A DNA stretch of 64,000 nt. It comes from Fasciolopsis buskii. Its lineage: Eukaryota > Platyhelminthes > Trematoda > Plagiorchiida > Fasciolidae. The number at the start of each line of letters is the position of its first letter. Within the stretch, counting starts at the first letter, position 1. The translations under genes and the position numbers were made by a program. This document shows positions 26,230 through 39,782 of this stretch, in pieces. The notes beneath the pieces are model-generated. The model ran no database searches. It was not told the DNA's origin and was given only the letters and a program-made list of their open reading frames with translations. The stretch spans positions 261,558-325,557 of the forward strand of contig LUCM01011156.1 in NCBI GenBank assembly GCA_008360955.1, read 5' to 3'.

Positions 26230-28940
26230 TGAGTATGCGTTTTTCTCCTGCAATTATTCTGTAACTTATCAGCCTGATGGTGGACTCTGTTATTTCTCAT
26301 TTCTTACCTAATTTGCATGTGCTTTAATTCGCTGCATTCTTACCTGGCAATTGCACGCACGGCTTCAAGGAGAGGCTCGTGCCCAGTTGCGACCAGTTAA
26401 AGAAAAACAACGGTATCCTCTTTCGAAAATCACGTTTTTTTCTTAGACGAATACCGTTTTCAGACCCATGGCTGAGACGACCTGCGTAAGAAAAAGTAAT
26501 CATCTGCGTTTTCTTTCGCCATACAACAGACCAATTCTGCAATAGGGGACTCAACATTTCTCACCCAACGGGAAATATTTTAAACTACACCTAGGCGTTT
26601 TGTACCATACAAGTCTGGGAAAAACGCTTCCTCAGCTTCAGATTTCCAAAGCCGGAGTAACTGCTTTCATATTTACTGAAATAATTAAACTGTTTCTGCA
26701 CTGTTATCAGTAAGCAAACAAAAGTCATACTCAAGTGGACCAAAATGCTTTTTCGGCTCGTTCCTCACAGCTCTGGAAATGAAAACCTGACTGAACTAAA
26801 ACCTGATCGATGAGGGCCTATTTTTGCTGGAAAACCACTCATTTCTTCTGGAAATATAAAGTCAGTTTCTTAATAAATGTTCCTATTTTTCAAATTCTTT
26901 CTTTCCGGGAACCATTCAAGAAATCTCATTTTTGTTAACAGTGCGCCGGTTCACCGGCCATTTCAAAGTTTCCCCAATAGTTGGATTTCATCGCAACTTT
27001 GGCTTTATACAGCTATTCAATTCCTCTTGAGAAAAGCACCAAAAAAGTACTTAAATAAAGTTATATTTTATTTTTTGTGTCCAACAATTTTGACTCGGGG
27101 CACCAGTGAGCAGTGACTTAAATTAAAAAAGAGGAACTGAATTTCTTGACTTAAAATAAAGGGTAGAATACGGATAGAAATTGTACCGGACGGATCAGGA
27201 TAATAAAGATGAAACAAACTGGTCCCTAGGATTCATGCTCGATCAGAAAGGCAATGAAAAGTTTATTCAAAACACTCAAAAACTCGTTGCGGATTTTCAA
27301 ACAAATTTAGTTTGGACCGGCGTAAAAATCACATTAGAGAACAAATCGGCGAACATTTCACATGCGATTTAACAAACCCTCGCGCAATCCGGGTGTTCCT
27401 CATGCCGTGTCTTGAGCATCATTTTCGTCAATCTGGATGTGCCTTTCACAAAACCGCATTGTATCTATTCATCTGAAGCTATATGCTTTTCCTGGAATCC
27501 GGGGGCCAGATTTTTGAACGAAACGATTTATCCGAATCGAGAAAAATCATATTTGTGTTCTACCTTAGATTGGCCTTGTTCGTGCAACAGCAAAATCAAA
27601 ATCTGCCCTCCTTGTGTGCTACTTCTTTGTCACGACTTTTCGTTTTTTGTGGTGCTCATTTACTTTAGTCGGGATTTTTAATAATCCCAGTTTTAACGTC
27701 AGTATTACAGGATGTCACATTTATTCTGGTGCTGATACATCAGTCATACGGTATTCGATGTTTTCCTTTTTAAACGCTTTTTATTTGATTGTTCTTCTAG
27801 GTAAATAACTTTTAACAGTCACCATGCAGTCCCTTACCATCGTAAATCAAAATACCCAGCACACGATGGTAAAGGACATGACTGGCTTATGTCATTTTTC
27901 GAGACAACTTCAGGACAAAATCCAACAAACTACAATGCAAACTTTATTCCCCTCCTAACAGCGTTAGAACACTTCGCAGCGATGAATTGACTGAATTCTA
28001 AAGTCTCCCGAGAAAGACAAAGTAGAATAATGAAATGATTTTGGTTTTAGTCGATCTTGGCATGTTTTGGATATGAAAGAAAAATATTTGGTACTGGTTT
28101 ACTAAATACTACAAACTTCCAGGAACTTCACTTGAATGACAGTTTAGTTTTGCCGAACTGATTGATTTGTCCAAAATCAAAAAATACATGATTTTATTGG
28201 AAAGCATCAAATGAAATTAGGAGTATCAGCTGCTAAAATACACTATCAATCGCACGTAATGATGATAATTTGCAAGTGGAAGCAGGAGCAGCGTGTATAA
28301 ATTCACACCAAAATCATTGCAGTTGAATTAAAACTTCTGGCGATCGTGCCCGAACTTTTTAATGGCGGCCATTTCAAAATGTTTTTTGGAAATTATTATT
28401 GTGTGATTTATTGTCTTACCCTAGGCAGATAAGATTTTTGCAGAAGCCTAACCGTATACTGTTCATTTCTTATTAGACCTCAAAAGCCGTGGTGAGTTGG
28501 ATAGTATCCTTGATAAGTGGCTCTACTATAAATATGATTACACAACTGTCTTAGTTCCCCAAAAAGATCCTGATTAACTTCAACTTGGTATCGGTTCTAG
28601 TGCCAAATTTCAGTAGGTTACGGCAAACTGCAGATCCGATTGTAAAAGGCCGGACAAAGTCACAAAAAACAGAGGGAATACGCATGTTACCAATCTACTT
28701 GCCTTTCTCCACGTGCTCATTTAGTAACAGGTTTTGTCCAGAAAACTAAACATCAACAGATGAGATGCACCTATCTGATGCCAGATTTCACGCACACTAA
28801 GGCGTTGCTTTTCTGATAATAAAAAGCCTACCCTTAACGAACGGATGTGAGGTGAACCCCAATTTCCTGTCCTCAGGTAGATCATGGCCGTACATTTTAA
28901 ACCGTCTGGAGTGAAACAACTGACTGTCCAGTTTTCCAGT
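26230..28940. other. Gene-free stretch, nothing assigned
   Basis: The frames at 26877-27116 and 27412-27681 look like noise. A small hairpin (10-base arms at 27834-27843 and 27863-27872) is the only structure noted. Confidence 0.5.
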
Positions 28941-28948
28941 GAGTGTGA

Positions 28949-28949
<1 letters not shown>

Positions 28950-28985
<36 letters not shown>
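28950..28985. repeat. (TA)n microsatellite
   Basis: An uninterrupted TA run of about 36 bases with no coding context. Confidence 0.95.
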
Positions 28986-28987
<2 letters not shown>

Positions 28988-28989
28988 CG

Positions 28990-31900
28990 CGTATTCGCAA
29001 GTATAGAACTAGAAATACCGGGAATAATGCAATATCAAGTCAGATGGTCAAAGCCGGATTGTTTTCAATGTCGACCGGTTCAAATCACAGTCATGCTAAA
29101 ACGATCAAAGTCAAAACAACTTTTTTCTTTTGTGTAGTCGCTCCCGAAAGTGATGCAATTGTGTGATCTCGGTGGCAGTCCATTGCATTTTAAGAAACTT
29201 TTGGCATTACGATTTCCTTTCCAGTTTCGCGATTACCGACAATATCCGCCAATGCAATAGTCAGCACAACAACGGATGTCGTATTATGTTACGGATAGTT
29301 GAATCGTAGAAAACCATCCTCAAAAACAATTTGTATGACTATATACAGTTAACAGAAAACTTTTGTGAAAAAAGTGCGTGCACATCTTTGATAATTATCT
29401 CGATGGTAACTTTTCGCATATTTCGTAAGCTACACTTACACGGTGTTGAATCGCACTGCAACTGATACTATTTAGTTGACAATCTACATGGTATAGTTGA
29501 ACTGTTCACTTAATTTTCAACAATAGTGTCTCAAAATTTGCGTGTCACACAAAGTTTTGAGAAACTCTCGGTTTCGCGACCATCTACGTATCTAGCAAGT
29601 TGTAACGTCGGACCCCGTAGGCTGATGTGGTCAAATGCTGCATTTGGTTTTTAAATTTCGCTGGACCCCATGCGTTATCGATCTTCCCCAGTTTTCCTTC
29701 ACGAATATATATGTAAAATAGTTCATACTTCATATTTTCATTAGCAAATTCTAATATTCTAATGCTAATTACCTGATCACGAAGTGAGAGATGCAAACAG
29801 CTGGAATAACGATAGTTCACCAAAGTAGAGAAATGATCATATACTAGTATATATAAGAGATGACATTTTCTGATCTTTTCATTGTGGCAGAGTTGAACTA
29901 ACTTCGTCCGATCTCCAAATTTAGAACTCCTCGTACGACAACAAATCAAAACCACAAACAGGAAAGCGCCAGTTTCCACTAGTTCACTTGGCATGTTACA
30001 TGGCGTCCAATCATCTGGGCAAGAGATGTTCAGAAATTCAGTTTTCCTACCACTGCGTCAGAATAATCCGGACGTTAGACTGTACGGGATTAAAAAAGTG
30101 ATGCCGGACTTGGACAAATTAATCTGATTTCAAAATAAGTTAGAGAAGAAAATAAATATAACAGTCTGTGAAAAAGGGCTTTTCTAGAGATTATCAGCTC
30201 TTCTCTTTTGTTATCTTCGAAAATGATTTTTTTGATTATTTGTTTTATTAGTAGTAACCATTGGAATCAATTCGTCTGTCTCGTTGGTCACCCATATAAC
30301 TGCAAAATTTCAAAGATACCGCACGAAATGTCCATAAACCATGTTCGTATTTCAAAATGGTTTGTCACGTATGCCGGGTCAAATCAAACCAGCAATTGAT
30401 AAGTAAGGATCACTATCTTTTGAGGCCAGCGATTTCATACCATACAAAGATGTAGTAGTCCTCGTCCTGCGACTTCGCGGGAGACTTTTTACCATTTCCA
30501 AATGTTCCCGGGGCAAAGGATTACACATTCTGAATGCGGGGAGAATGTCGTTACCCTTATAAAAATTTGGCTGCGATTTCGCTTTACTACCCAACCTTTA
30601 AATATTTAACGTGTAGCTGATAACGTTTTACACGTATGCCCACACGGTTGGTAATTCAAATGGAGTCGCACTGGTTAATCTCAAGGGATTTTTAATATTG
30701 AATTTAAAAAAACATAAGGAATCACTGGAAACCGCAGTTTTTGACCCAGTTAGCCAATTTATTTTTTCCGCTTAAATCGGTTTGCCTCCTTTCTTGCAAA
30801 TGAATACAATTCATCAGATTAATCACGGAGCGGCCATGTCTTTTGCCCCGCATACTCCTTAACAGCTTCAACTCCGATTTCTCTAGCTCCTTAAATTTTG
30901 ACTTCGAAACATCAAGCTCATGTTTAAAAGAGTTGCGTTGCTGTCTACAGTGCGACACGTAGAGGAGGCAAGGCCTGGAGTGCAGCACACTTCCAAGCAA
31001 ATGGATGGAAAACATGGGCAGAATACCAACCTCATTATATTATGTTTATCCAATTCCACAGGAGACGATTATATAGTTTCCAGAAGATGCAGCAATATTC
31101 TGAGGATTTTTATTCTTTGGTGAGTTTCGCCTTATTCCATCCACCAAAATAACTACTCCCATATTCTATGGAGCGCATCAATTTGATATCTAAGACTGAG
31201 ATTTTCCATGTACTTTTGCTTCAAACATGTACTAGTTGAATGAGAACAAAGGGAGACGGTTTCCGAGAAACTGCTTGTTATGGTTAGTCTTCTGCGAATA
31301 ATTAATAATCAACCGCCTATCTGAAAAATGAATGGGTCGCCAAAATGACGTATGTGGCGATTTTAGGTCTTCAAAAATCTAAGAGTCTGCGCCTTATCAC
31401 TAGGTATTTGTTGCGAATTCCGGAGGTCCTGATACCCGAAATATCTTAATACGCTCATCGGTATCTACAGAAGAGTGTATGAAAAATTGGCTGCTACCTA
31501 TGGCTGAATTCAAGCAATAACAAGCAACAAACATGCCCACTTTTTGGTAAAATTACTATTCTTCTCCAAATTTTGATCGCGAAAGTTTTGCGTGAATAAC
31601 CTCATTGATGGCACAACTCAAGATTAAGGCCCTGTGTGTTATTTGTCACGAAATGCCAAGGCTTTTGAGACTATACAGACTTGCGGTCCCACCGTCCTGG
31701 GATGTCGGATAGCACCACGTGTGATTTTTCGTCGTTTTATTAACGCAAACATGACAACCTTCATTTTGAGACGCAGTCCGTCGAAAAGTGAATTTTTCCA
31801 AATTTACTTTATCCATATTCATCAGTGAGATGTACGTCTGAACTCTAGACGTCTCGTTGATACTGCTTATTATTGTAGAGACATCTTTGTGAGTGTGGCA

Positions 31901-34070
31901 GCCCGTAAGTATCTCGACGGGAATGGTATGGACATAAACTGTAAATCGATGGGTCCATCACTGTTTTTCAGTACATTTGTTATGAAATTATTGTTTTCCA
32001 TGCCCAGAAACATAGTGGAATTTTCGGCATCAAAGTTCAGTTTGCGTAAGACCAAATAACTTTTAGCCGGAGAATGTCTTACATGACACCAAATTTAGGA
32101 ATGTTGCCAGAAGAATTACTACCCAGAGTAAAAATAACTATCACACGAATTAATTCAAACTGTAATAGAATCGGCTATAAGGATAACAGTAATGATAACC
32201 AAGTTCGGTTCGCAATGTATCGAAAGAACGATGAGCCATGTGGATAGTTTTGTATAAACTTTTATCGATCAACAAAGTGGTTGTCGACTTGTCGACGTTT
32301 CGATTATCGCATATATATTTATTTATTTATATTCATAGAGGTGCCGCAGACTGTGATGCATCCAAAATTTCGCACTGCTAATTTCCTCAGAGCTCTAGTA
32401 CTGGCTAGCTGAAAAGAAACACCAGCAACCACTATGAATTCATTCGCAGGTTTCCTTCACTGGTACTGTTTGTAGACAGTAATAAGGCCAGTTAAAGATG
32501 ACCCACCTTGGTTATCTAGGTAAACGCATTTGAACGCAAAAATGGAACTCTACTGTAGAACGATTATATATATATATATATCTGTAATTGTGGGTTTTCC
32601 TAAATTAGCAGCCAGGCCTACAATTTTGTTTCGCAGATCGTTCCGACAGCTTCAACTTGTAACGACGTACAGTATTAGTCCGTGACCATTTAATGTCCTA
32701 TAAGCTAGAACTGGGAATGAAATCTATGGCAACCTAGCCTAATTAGAACAATTTTGATCAAGCATTCCACCAACCTAATGAACGCGATACGCAAATTTAA
32801 AATTTTACTTTCAACGACCCGTTGTGTAAATATTCCAAAACCAACCCAAGGGTATGATCCGAGAAACTCCTCAAATCGAATGTAGAAGATAAAATTCCAC
32901 AGTCCAGTGTACGATATTAGTTTGGATTGCTTCAGATTTCATTCTTCTGCAAAATGAGGATTCGCTGAAACCGCTTGTTTTAGAACTGCAATTTGAATTC
33001 CTCCCGGTAATTCGGACTGTGTTCCAAGCTAATGTCCTCAAATAAAACTAACTGCTCCACGCAATCGTCGATGCATAAGACATCATCATTATCATTACGG
33101 ACACGTATTAAAATGAACTGGGCATGACATTTAATGTTGCCTTCCTAGAGTTAACGTTGAGAGCTGGGGACCAGTAACAGTTATCGCAAAGTACTTGTGA
33201 CCATCGGTTTGTCAAGTATGCAGGTCCAACATGGATATTAAAAAGAAGTTGTTTTTTCCCCTTTCTTCCCAAAGATAATTGCCTGAAAGATGTCACAAGA
33301 ACTTTCGGAGCCTGATTGCGCGGTCGGGTGCAGCAAATTAGGTGGTAATTATGACGAGGCTTTTCTATTTTTAAAAGGGTTTGCCGTCAACGCTTTTGTC
33401 TCGTCACTAGGCTCCAGAAACAAACTCGATAAACTTGCAGTGTAGTTCACATTGGACAAAATCTAAGATGCAACATAAAGTACGGACATTTTCCTCAATG
33501 GTCTGTCGGGGAAGCATGTCTTTACGGTATTTTTTGACCGTCAATCAAGGGACAACCGAAATCAAAATCTGAACAACTTTTGCGGAAAGATCCCAGAGAT
33601 AATTACTTTCTGATGAGTTGAACCACACTTTCAGGACCGTTTCTGTTATGTTTCTGCCTTCCTTAACATGGATGTACGTACTGCGATCAAGCAACCTGTA
33701 AAAATTGGTAGAAATTTCCCTGTTCCCCACATGTTAGTTTGGGTTCACCGACATCAACTGCAGCAAAGACCACTCTTATTAGTCACCAATCACCTAAATT
33801 TGGCTTGTCGTCTTTAGGACATTGTAGATAAGTTCTTCCATTCAATTTCAGGATTGTATTCTGTCGAAGTACTTGTTACTGCATCTCGCAAATGCACCAC
33901 ATTTTTAGGTGAATATCAAGGCCGCCTGATACAGATGATGACTGATAAATTGCCTAACAAAACACTACAAACCGTTCTGACCCCAAAAACCAGCTGAAAA
34001 TCGTATTCATTCATGCTGCATATGGTTTCTTTAGTTGTAATCCAGCTACCCGAATTGTTTTTACTATGTT
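28990..34070. other. Gene-free stretch with a (TA)n tract
   Basis: A TA run lies at 32564-32581. The frame at 29584-29994 (136 codons, minus) is the longest here but has no domain signature. No RNA gene or transposon was recognised. Confidence 0.45.
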
Positions 34071-34089
34071 TTATTCTTATCTTTAATCT

Positions 34090-34245
34090 TTTGCTGCCTT
34101 TATTAATGAAATAAGAGTGCACATCACTTTAAGGAAGGGGTAGCAGAGGACTAAGGTCTGCCAAAAGGGGTTTCGAACCCATGAACTTTATGTCCAAATA
34201 TTGCCCCATGTCTATTCAACTACTGCTGAACGCTGGCATGGCCAA
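34090..34245 (-). mobile_element. tRNA-derived SINE, copy 1
   Basis: On the minus strand the B-box region reads gggtttcgaacccctttt, followed by a unique body and a tail ending ttcattaataaaggcag. The body and tail align with copies at 35.4 and 38.0 kb in the same orientation. This copy is the most diverged at its 5' end, where the A box is hard to see. Confidence 0.65.
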
Positions 34246-35372
34246 TAGAGACTATGATCAGCAAATACTGAAACGAATCGGATTCTAGAAAGTCTTTATT
34301 TTCCGCTTGGTCTGTTGCAATTTACAAGACTTGTGAACAATAACACGCATTATTTACAAACATTATGAGTGCAACCAGTGTTTTTTCAAACTAGAGTAGT
34401 TGGAAAGTGGCGAGTAAAAAAATTCAGTCAACTCGGTTTAAGTGAAGTGGATGCAACTTTGCGAATTTCTCAGTAAAATGAAATTTTACTTCATAGCAGT
34501 GGATGATTGAACATGATTTTCAAAAGAATTTATCTTGCAGAAGCCCGGTCTAAATGATCGATAAGATAACACGGGGGCACTCAAAGGTTGTTTCGTATAA
34601 GTTGAAAGTCGTTGGAAATCCATATTCTCCGCAACCGAACTGGGACGAGAACGCAGGACTAACGACTGTGAGTTGAACATCTCAGTCACTTGACTAGGTA
34701 CTACCGTAAACTAGCAAGCAGCAAAGCCCTATACTGTTGTTCTCTGCGTGCTCACACCGTACATAAAACCTGATTACTTAGGATTCGATTATCTGATGAG
34801 GAAGGTTCTGGGGTCAGCAAAATCCAGTTGCGAAAAACGGTGCCAAATCACGTGGTGTTGATGTTTGCTTAACCGCTAAAAACCAAACCAGTAATAAAAC
34901 CTGTTAGCACGTGCGATTTGCAACTGTTCGCACTGGGTTTGCTTCCTTGTTTCGACATGGGGGATGCGTGCTTCCGGCGACTCCAAACAAAAATGAAACC
35001 AGTGGTTTTTTGGTGATCAGTAGAGCATTAATAATGCATAATGATAATTTTCAATTTTTTTTCTAGCTTAAATGCAATCTCGTGGCAATTCACCGCTTGC
35101 TGTGGCCAGGTGGATACCGGCTTTTGGTAAATCCTGATTCTTCGATCGTTGTGCTATTATTGGCTGACGTAAGCGAACAATAAATCGTATCGAAAAACTG
35201 AATTATCACGACTCGGTTGAAGGAAAGTGGCTTTTAGCAGACATTATGTGCATCACTGCTTTGATACTTTGATACAATTAATTCACTAAGCAGCGTAACC
35301 ACAACTGGATTTGGCCTACAACTTTAGAAGCTTGTCTATGACCCAGGAAGTTTGTCATTGGTATTTTATCCT

Positions 35373-35537
35373 GTACTTCCTTTATTAATGAAATAACAAT
35401 GTACACCATTTCTCAGGAAGAGGGCCGAGGTCAACAGAGGGCTTCCGAATGGGGAAGTTGGCCGATGGTGACCGGATTCGAACCCGCAACCTTCACGTCC
35501 TAATGCCACGGCCTGATCCGCTTGGTTACCGCCGGCT
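35373..35537 (-). mobile_element. tRNA-derived SINE, copy 2 (best preserved)
   Basis: The minus strand begins gccggcggtaaccaagcgg (A-box-like) and carries a canonical B box, gcgggttcgaatccggtc, followed by a body of about 90 bases and the tail ttcattaataaaggaagta. The tRNA-like head and unique tail define a SINE of about 165 bp. The downstream body is not tRNA, so I do not call this a tRNA gene. Confidence 0.75.
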
Positions 35538-35539
35538 AA

Positions 35540-38005
35540 CTTCAGACTCTTTATGTGTGAATACTAATTCTTCAGCTTAAGTGCACACATTTGTGCAACA
35601 ACAAAAGAACTAGAGAATAAATTGCATTCATTTTGAGGCGCTTCTCTAACACTTCTGGATAAAACCGTGCAGCCAAGATGAACGTCCCAGCAGCGGTAAA
35701 ACTACCGAAATGGAAAAGAACGTTTAACATAGCGAATACATCTGAAAAGATGTTAAATCAGATATTGTTTAAAAGAGTAGATAAGTGATTGAATGCAAGA
35801 AACAAATTTGAATACACTATTGAACATCGAAAACGTCGCTGTTTATTGGAATTCTTTTCGAACGGGTAGCGATTACATCAGTCAACCACAAGATGCACAG
35901 CAGTACATTTTCGAGTCTTTTTGTTGTTTTCTTTTTTTCGAGGTTGGGGAGCGGCAGCGACGTGTCATTTTAATATACTTTCCCCAAAGGCATCCAGCAC
36001 ACATTTCTTCCCTGTAGTCGGCTTTCTAACAGCCCGTGTGTTAACAGGGCTTCACACTTCTCCCCAACTTACAACGGATAATTGACATATTATCTACACG
36101 ATTTCACTAGCACTCACCTCTATTTTGCTAATCATGTCAATTTAAACTAGCTCAGATAGGACAAATCACTTCCCTTGATGCATTCTTCTTGCAATTTTGA
36201 CTGACACTTGAATGATCAACAACCCTATAGGATTTGAGATTTCTTCTTTACCTTCCGTTTTCGTGACCCTGCATGGCAGTGTCAACATGGACTGCTTTCG
36301 GTTTGGGATTTGTCCCCCTTGGTGGAAAGTCATGGTTACATTGGCATGCATTGTCTATCAATCGCTTGGGATAATGCCGCTTGAATGATCAAAATATCAC
36401 CATACTGTTGCTTATCCAATACCTTTTAAGGTCAATTTTATCACTTGAACAATCAATTAGCATTCCCTCAAGGGGACAGTAACGATGTGAATGACATTTA
36501 GACAAAAACAAACTTCAAATTCCCCTGAGACATAGGCATAGAGAATTAACGGATACTATTTACAAAACGAGGACGAATAAGTAAACATTTCTCCAACAAG
36601 CCTTCACTTTTCGCAGCCACCGCACACAGACGCATGGACTGATCCCTCCAAGGTAAAAGTGAACTCTATTGCCTGTTGCAAAATTTGAGTACAAATTAAC
36701 GTATACTCGTTGGAACCAAAGGGATGATTTCGTCAATGATAAGTTTACACACGGAGAGTTTGATCATTTTCGAGCTGAGAAGTCTGACATGATCGAATGG
36801 AGTACTAACCCGTTACTATCGTGATTGTTTTACAACACAGATAATATTATGACTTAGATGATTGGTGGTCCCCTAACTGGTTGCTACGTGGAGTTTGAGT
36901 CTGATTAAAAACGGAAAAACGAGAGAATGGGTGACGTTTCGATGTGTCTATTAATCCTTCAGGATTGCTTCTCGGGACCAGCACCTTTCTGTTTATTCGT
37001 TATTGTCTGAACTTTATGTACTCCCTTCATCATTCTTGAACATGGTCCATTCGAATCAGACAGTAAATCACGAGGCCATTATAATTTGTTAAATTTTTGT
37101 GATTTGTTTTTCTTGCTTTCGGATTCATCACCTGGATGTTATCAGCGGAAGAAATGAAAAGCGTCTCTAGGTTTAGTTCTGGTCCCATTTCCCACCAGTA
37201 CATTCCCATTCATACATACCAAAGCTCCGTGGCCAAGTACACTGAAAATTTTTCAATCGTGTTTTCGTGTTAATGGCAGCAGTGACGATTTTACCGTCAT
37301 TATCCACGGTGACATACCGCGTGTAACTTGTCGGTGATTAAATCAACGACGGCATATCAGGCCGACTGAACTCCAAAGGGAATTCTGGTCAGTAATCCAT
37401 ATCTTAGTAGTGAGATATACAGACTCAAGGAAACTTTCTTCTGGGGTCAGAAAAAGATACTACAGATCTCCCACCACTTAGTAACCTATGCTGTTGGTTG
37501 CTTGCTTTTGGCTTGAGTAGAATAAATCAGGACTTTTTTCCGATAAAAATGGCGGTTAATGTGGCATTTGGTAACTATTAAGTGGCCTAATATGACACTT
37601 TCTAGCAGTCAGAAATGTAAGCTTGTATTAACTTCGAGCCAGGTTACCCAGCTAGGTCTACGGACCACTAATCGAGTGTCAGTGACTGCTGCATAACCGG
37701 GAGATTTGCACTTCCCATATAATCACTATGGTGGAAATATGCACAGTTTTGAGTAGTACTGATTTCCGGATAATCCATGTGCCTAATGCCTGGTCAGTTT
37801 TCCACTGAATGACAAAACATTTATGTACGCCTATCTTCCCATTCAGTAAGCATAAAATGTTTTGGCCAATCTGGTAAACAGCATGGCACCCCACCCTAAT
37901 GTTTTTGTAGCCATAAAGACGAATTAGGATTCGCTCCCCGAGGACACCGTGCAAAGTAAATTCATACCAATGAAATTCCAGACGTTTCTTAACTTTTAGT
38001 TTTTA
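35540..38005. other. Gene-free stretch between SINE copies
   Basis: No coding exon is supported. At about 36931-36943 the phrase gtgacgtttcgatg recurs (also at 9.35 kb and, in part, at 32.3 kb). Confidence 0.45.
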
Positions 38006-38010
38006 TCTTT

Positions 38011-38164
38011 TACTTCCTTTATTAATGTACATCATTTTTCAGGAAGGGGGCCGCAGCCAGCAGTGGGCTGCCAAATGGGGAATTTGACTGGCAGTGGGAG
38101 GATTCGAGCCCGTGACCTTCACGTCCAGACGCGACAAAATTATCTGTTTCACCACCGCCGGTCA
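38011..38164 (-). mobile_element. tRNA-derived SINE, copy 3
   Basis: The minus strand starts gaccggcggtggtgaaaca, has B box acgggctcgaatcctcc, the same body (pairs such as ctgcggccccc and ttcctgaaaaatg) and the tail attaataaaggaagtaaa. It lacks a short piece near the 3' end that copies 1 and 2 keep. Confidence 0.72.
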
Positions 38165-39004
38165 CGATCACTTGGTTCTCTCGGATTCTTTGTTTATACT
38201 CATGATTTGTGACTGACTGCGGACATCAAATCTTTTCCAGAAGTGACTTCATCTTCCTTGGCCTAACCCACCGTACTGTGAACCCAAAATCGATCAAACG
38301 GTTTGTTTTATTCATCACGGATCAATACGCCTTATCTTGTTCCTCATTTGAAACGTTCTGAAGTTCCTATTACAAATGAACAAATTTAAAACAAAACATA
38401 GATGGCCTTGTCCAGGGCAACACTCCTATAATTATCGAAATAACCCGACTAAATGGCCAACTCTTACAAAGGTGGAATGGAACGCCAATACTACAGGCGT
38501 TTCGAAAAAAAAAATTTACCGCAAGACATCAGTTTCACACTTGATAGTAAGATTAAACAATAACAGTGCACTATGCCATCGCGAATTTGTTCAATTCAGC
38601 TGAGTTCGTGTAACCACTAATCTTGCACTAACCTGTCTTCGTTTCCGTTTCCCACTTGCATCGCCAATTAAAAGTGGAAGAAAAATCGAAGCATTGTAAA
38701 CCAGGGGAACCATAGAAAAGCACAAAAATCTCGAAGGCTCTAATGTGTTCAACCTAAAGTCTCAGACCAATCTACTAACGTTACCTGCTCGGATTAGTGC
38801 ACTGGCTAGGATTTAAATTTTTCTCCACGTCTTGGAGTGACTATCTTAACGTACTTTCCAACGATTATCTGTCTCGGAAGCGAAATTAACAACTAACAAT
38901 GTCGTTTATCCATTTTGTGCAATTAATGAAATTTCTGAAAATAAGTAGGATCTTACGAACTACGTCGCTTAAATTTTAAGCGCCAAGAAATTTTTTGATT
39001 TGTC

Positions 39005-39242
39005 ATGCATGGCTACCGATTGAAAAAAATCATCGTTGAACTCCACAATTTGTTAGCCCGTTGGCATTTATTAGGTCGGAGCCTTTCTATAGCTGTTGAA
39101 AAAAAATTCTGCTCACTAAATCATTTATATCGATCCGTAAAGCATCTGCAAATTGATAAAATTGTTTCAGTCGAATCCCAACACAACATTTCATTAACAC
39201 TCGAGTCTATGTGCATGCCCCGTACTGTACGAATTGCAAAAG
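39005..39242 (+). CDS. Candidate first coding exon, unassigned gene
   Basis: The frame starts at an ATG preceded by an in-frame stop, runs 79 codons plus one base, and ends at the donor AAAG|GTAAAT. The peptide is helical-looking with regularly spaced hydrophobics (KKIIVELHNLLARWHLLG, later CMPRTVRIAK). The downstream candidate at 39622-39782 joins in phase. I recognise no family. The length is near the noise level for this DNA, so it is a candidate only. Confidence 0.3.
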
Positions 39243-39621
39243 GTAAATGCAAACAGAGGAATCTGTGAACCAAACATTGGAAATTCCGGTGACGAACATA
39301 TTTTCCACATGTGTGTTAACTAGTGGCACATGGTGCGAAAGCGAACAAACTACACTCGAAGGCAGGAAGAACGGTTTTCGACTGTCAGAAATTAACAAAT
39401 AGACAAAGCAGGCAAGCTTTTACAGCGATTCGCATCAGACACTAAAACCTGTCGAAGGAATTGGACAACTCGTAGTTTACAAACGGACCATATTTTGAAC
39501 AAAATAAACCAATTTAGGTTTAGTGAATCGCTTACCGACATGGCAAAAAATGGAGGCGTACTATTGATTCTTTCACCTATTAAGTATTGCTGGCTTCATG
39601 AGGTAAACCGTAACTAAGTAG

Positions 39622-39782
39622 TTTTCTTCGATGATTCTTTTGAGAATGAGGTTCGCATTGCATCGAAAGTCAATCCACTATTTTTAAATTCCATTGATAT
39701 TTTTCGCACAACGGTGGCTAAACAGCATTTCCTTATACGAAAACACTGCTTGCTACTGGAACAGAGGTATGGTTATGAAAAG
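39622..39782 (+). CDS. Candidate second exon of the 39.0-kb gene
   Basis: Joined after an AG at 39620-39621 this adds 2 bases plus 53 codons in phase with the exon ending at 39242, and it ends before a weak donor (GTTTGT). The peptide includes NPLFLNSIDIFRTT and HFLIRKHCLLLEQRYG, which look protein-like rather than random. The acceptor lacks a strong pyrimidine tract. No family was recognised and no further exon was found. Confidence 0.25.

Noticed and set aside
27834..27872. Hairpin with 10-base arms (ttaccatcgt / acgatggtaa)
   Set aside because: Short arms and a 19-base loop occur by chance in a window this size; no terminator role applies in a eukaryote.
29584..29994. 136-codon minus-strand frame, unusually long for this AT-rich DNA
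   Set aside because: No domain pattern or signal peptide, the start and end lack convincing splice context, and it crosses TA-rich DNA; most likely chance.
35466..35537. Possible tRNA gene on the minus strand with good A and B boxes
   Set aside because: It cannot fold into a full cloverleaf with a proper acceptor stem, and the attached body and tail recur at 34.1 and 38.0 kb, so it is a SINE head.
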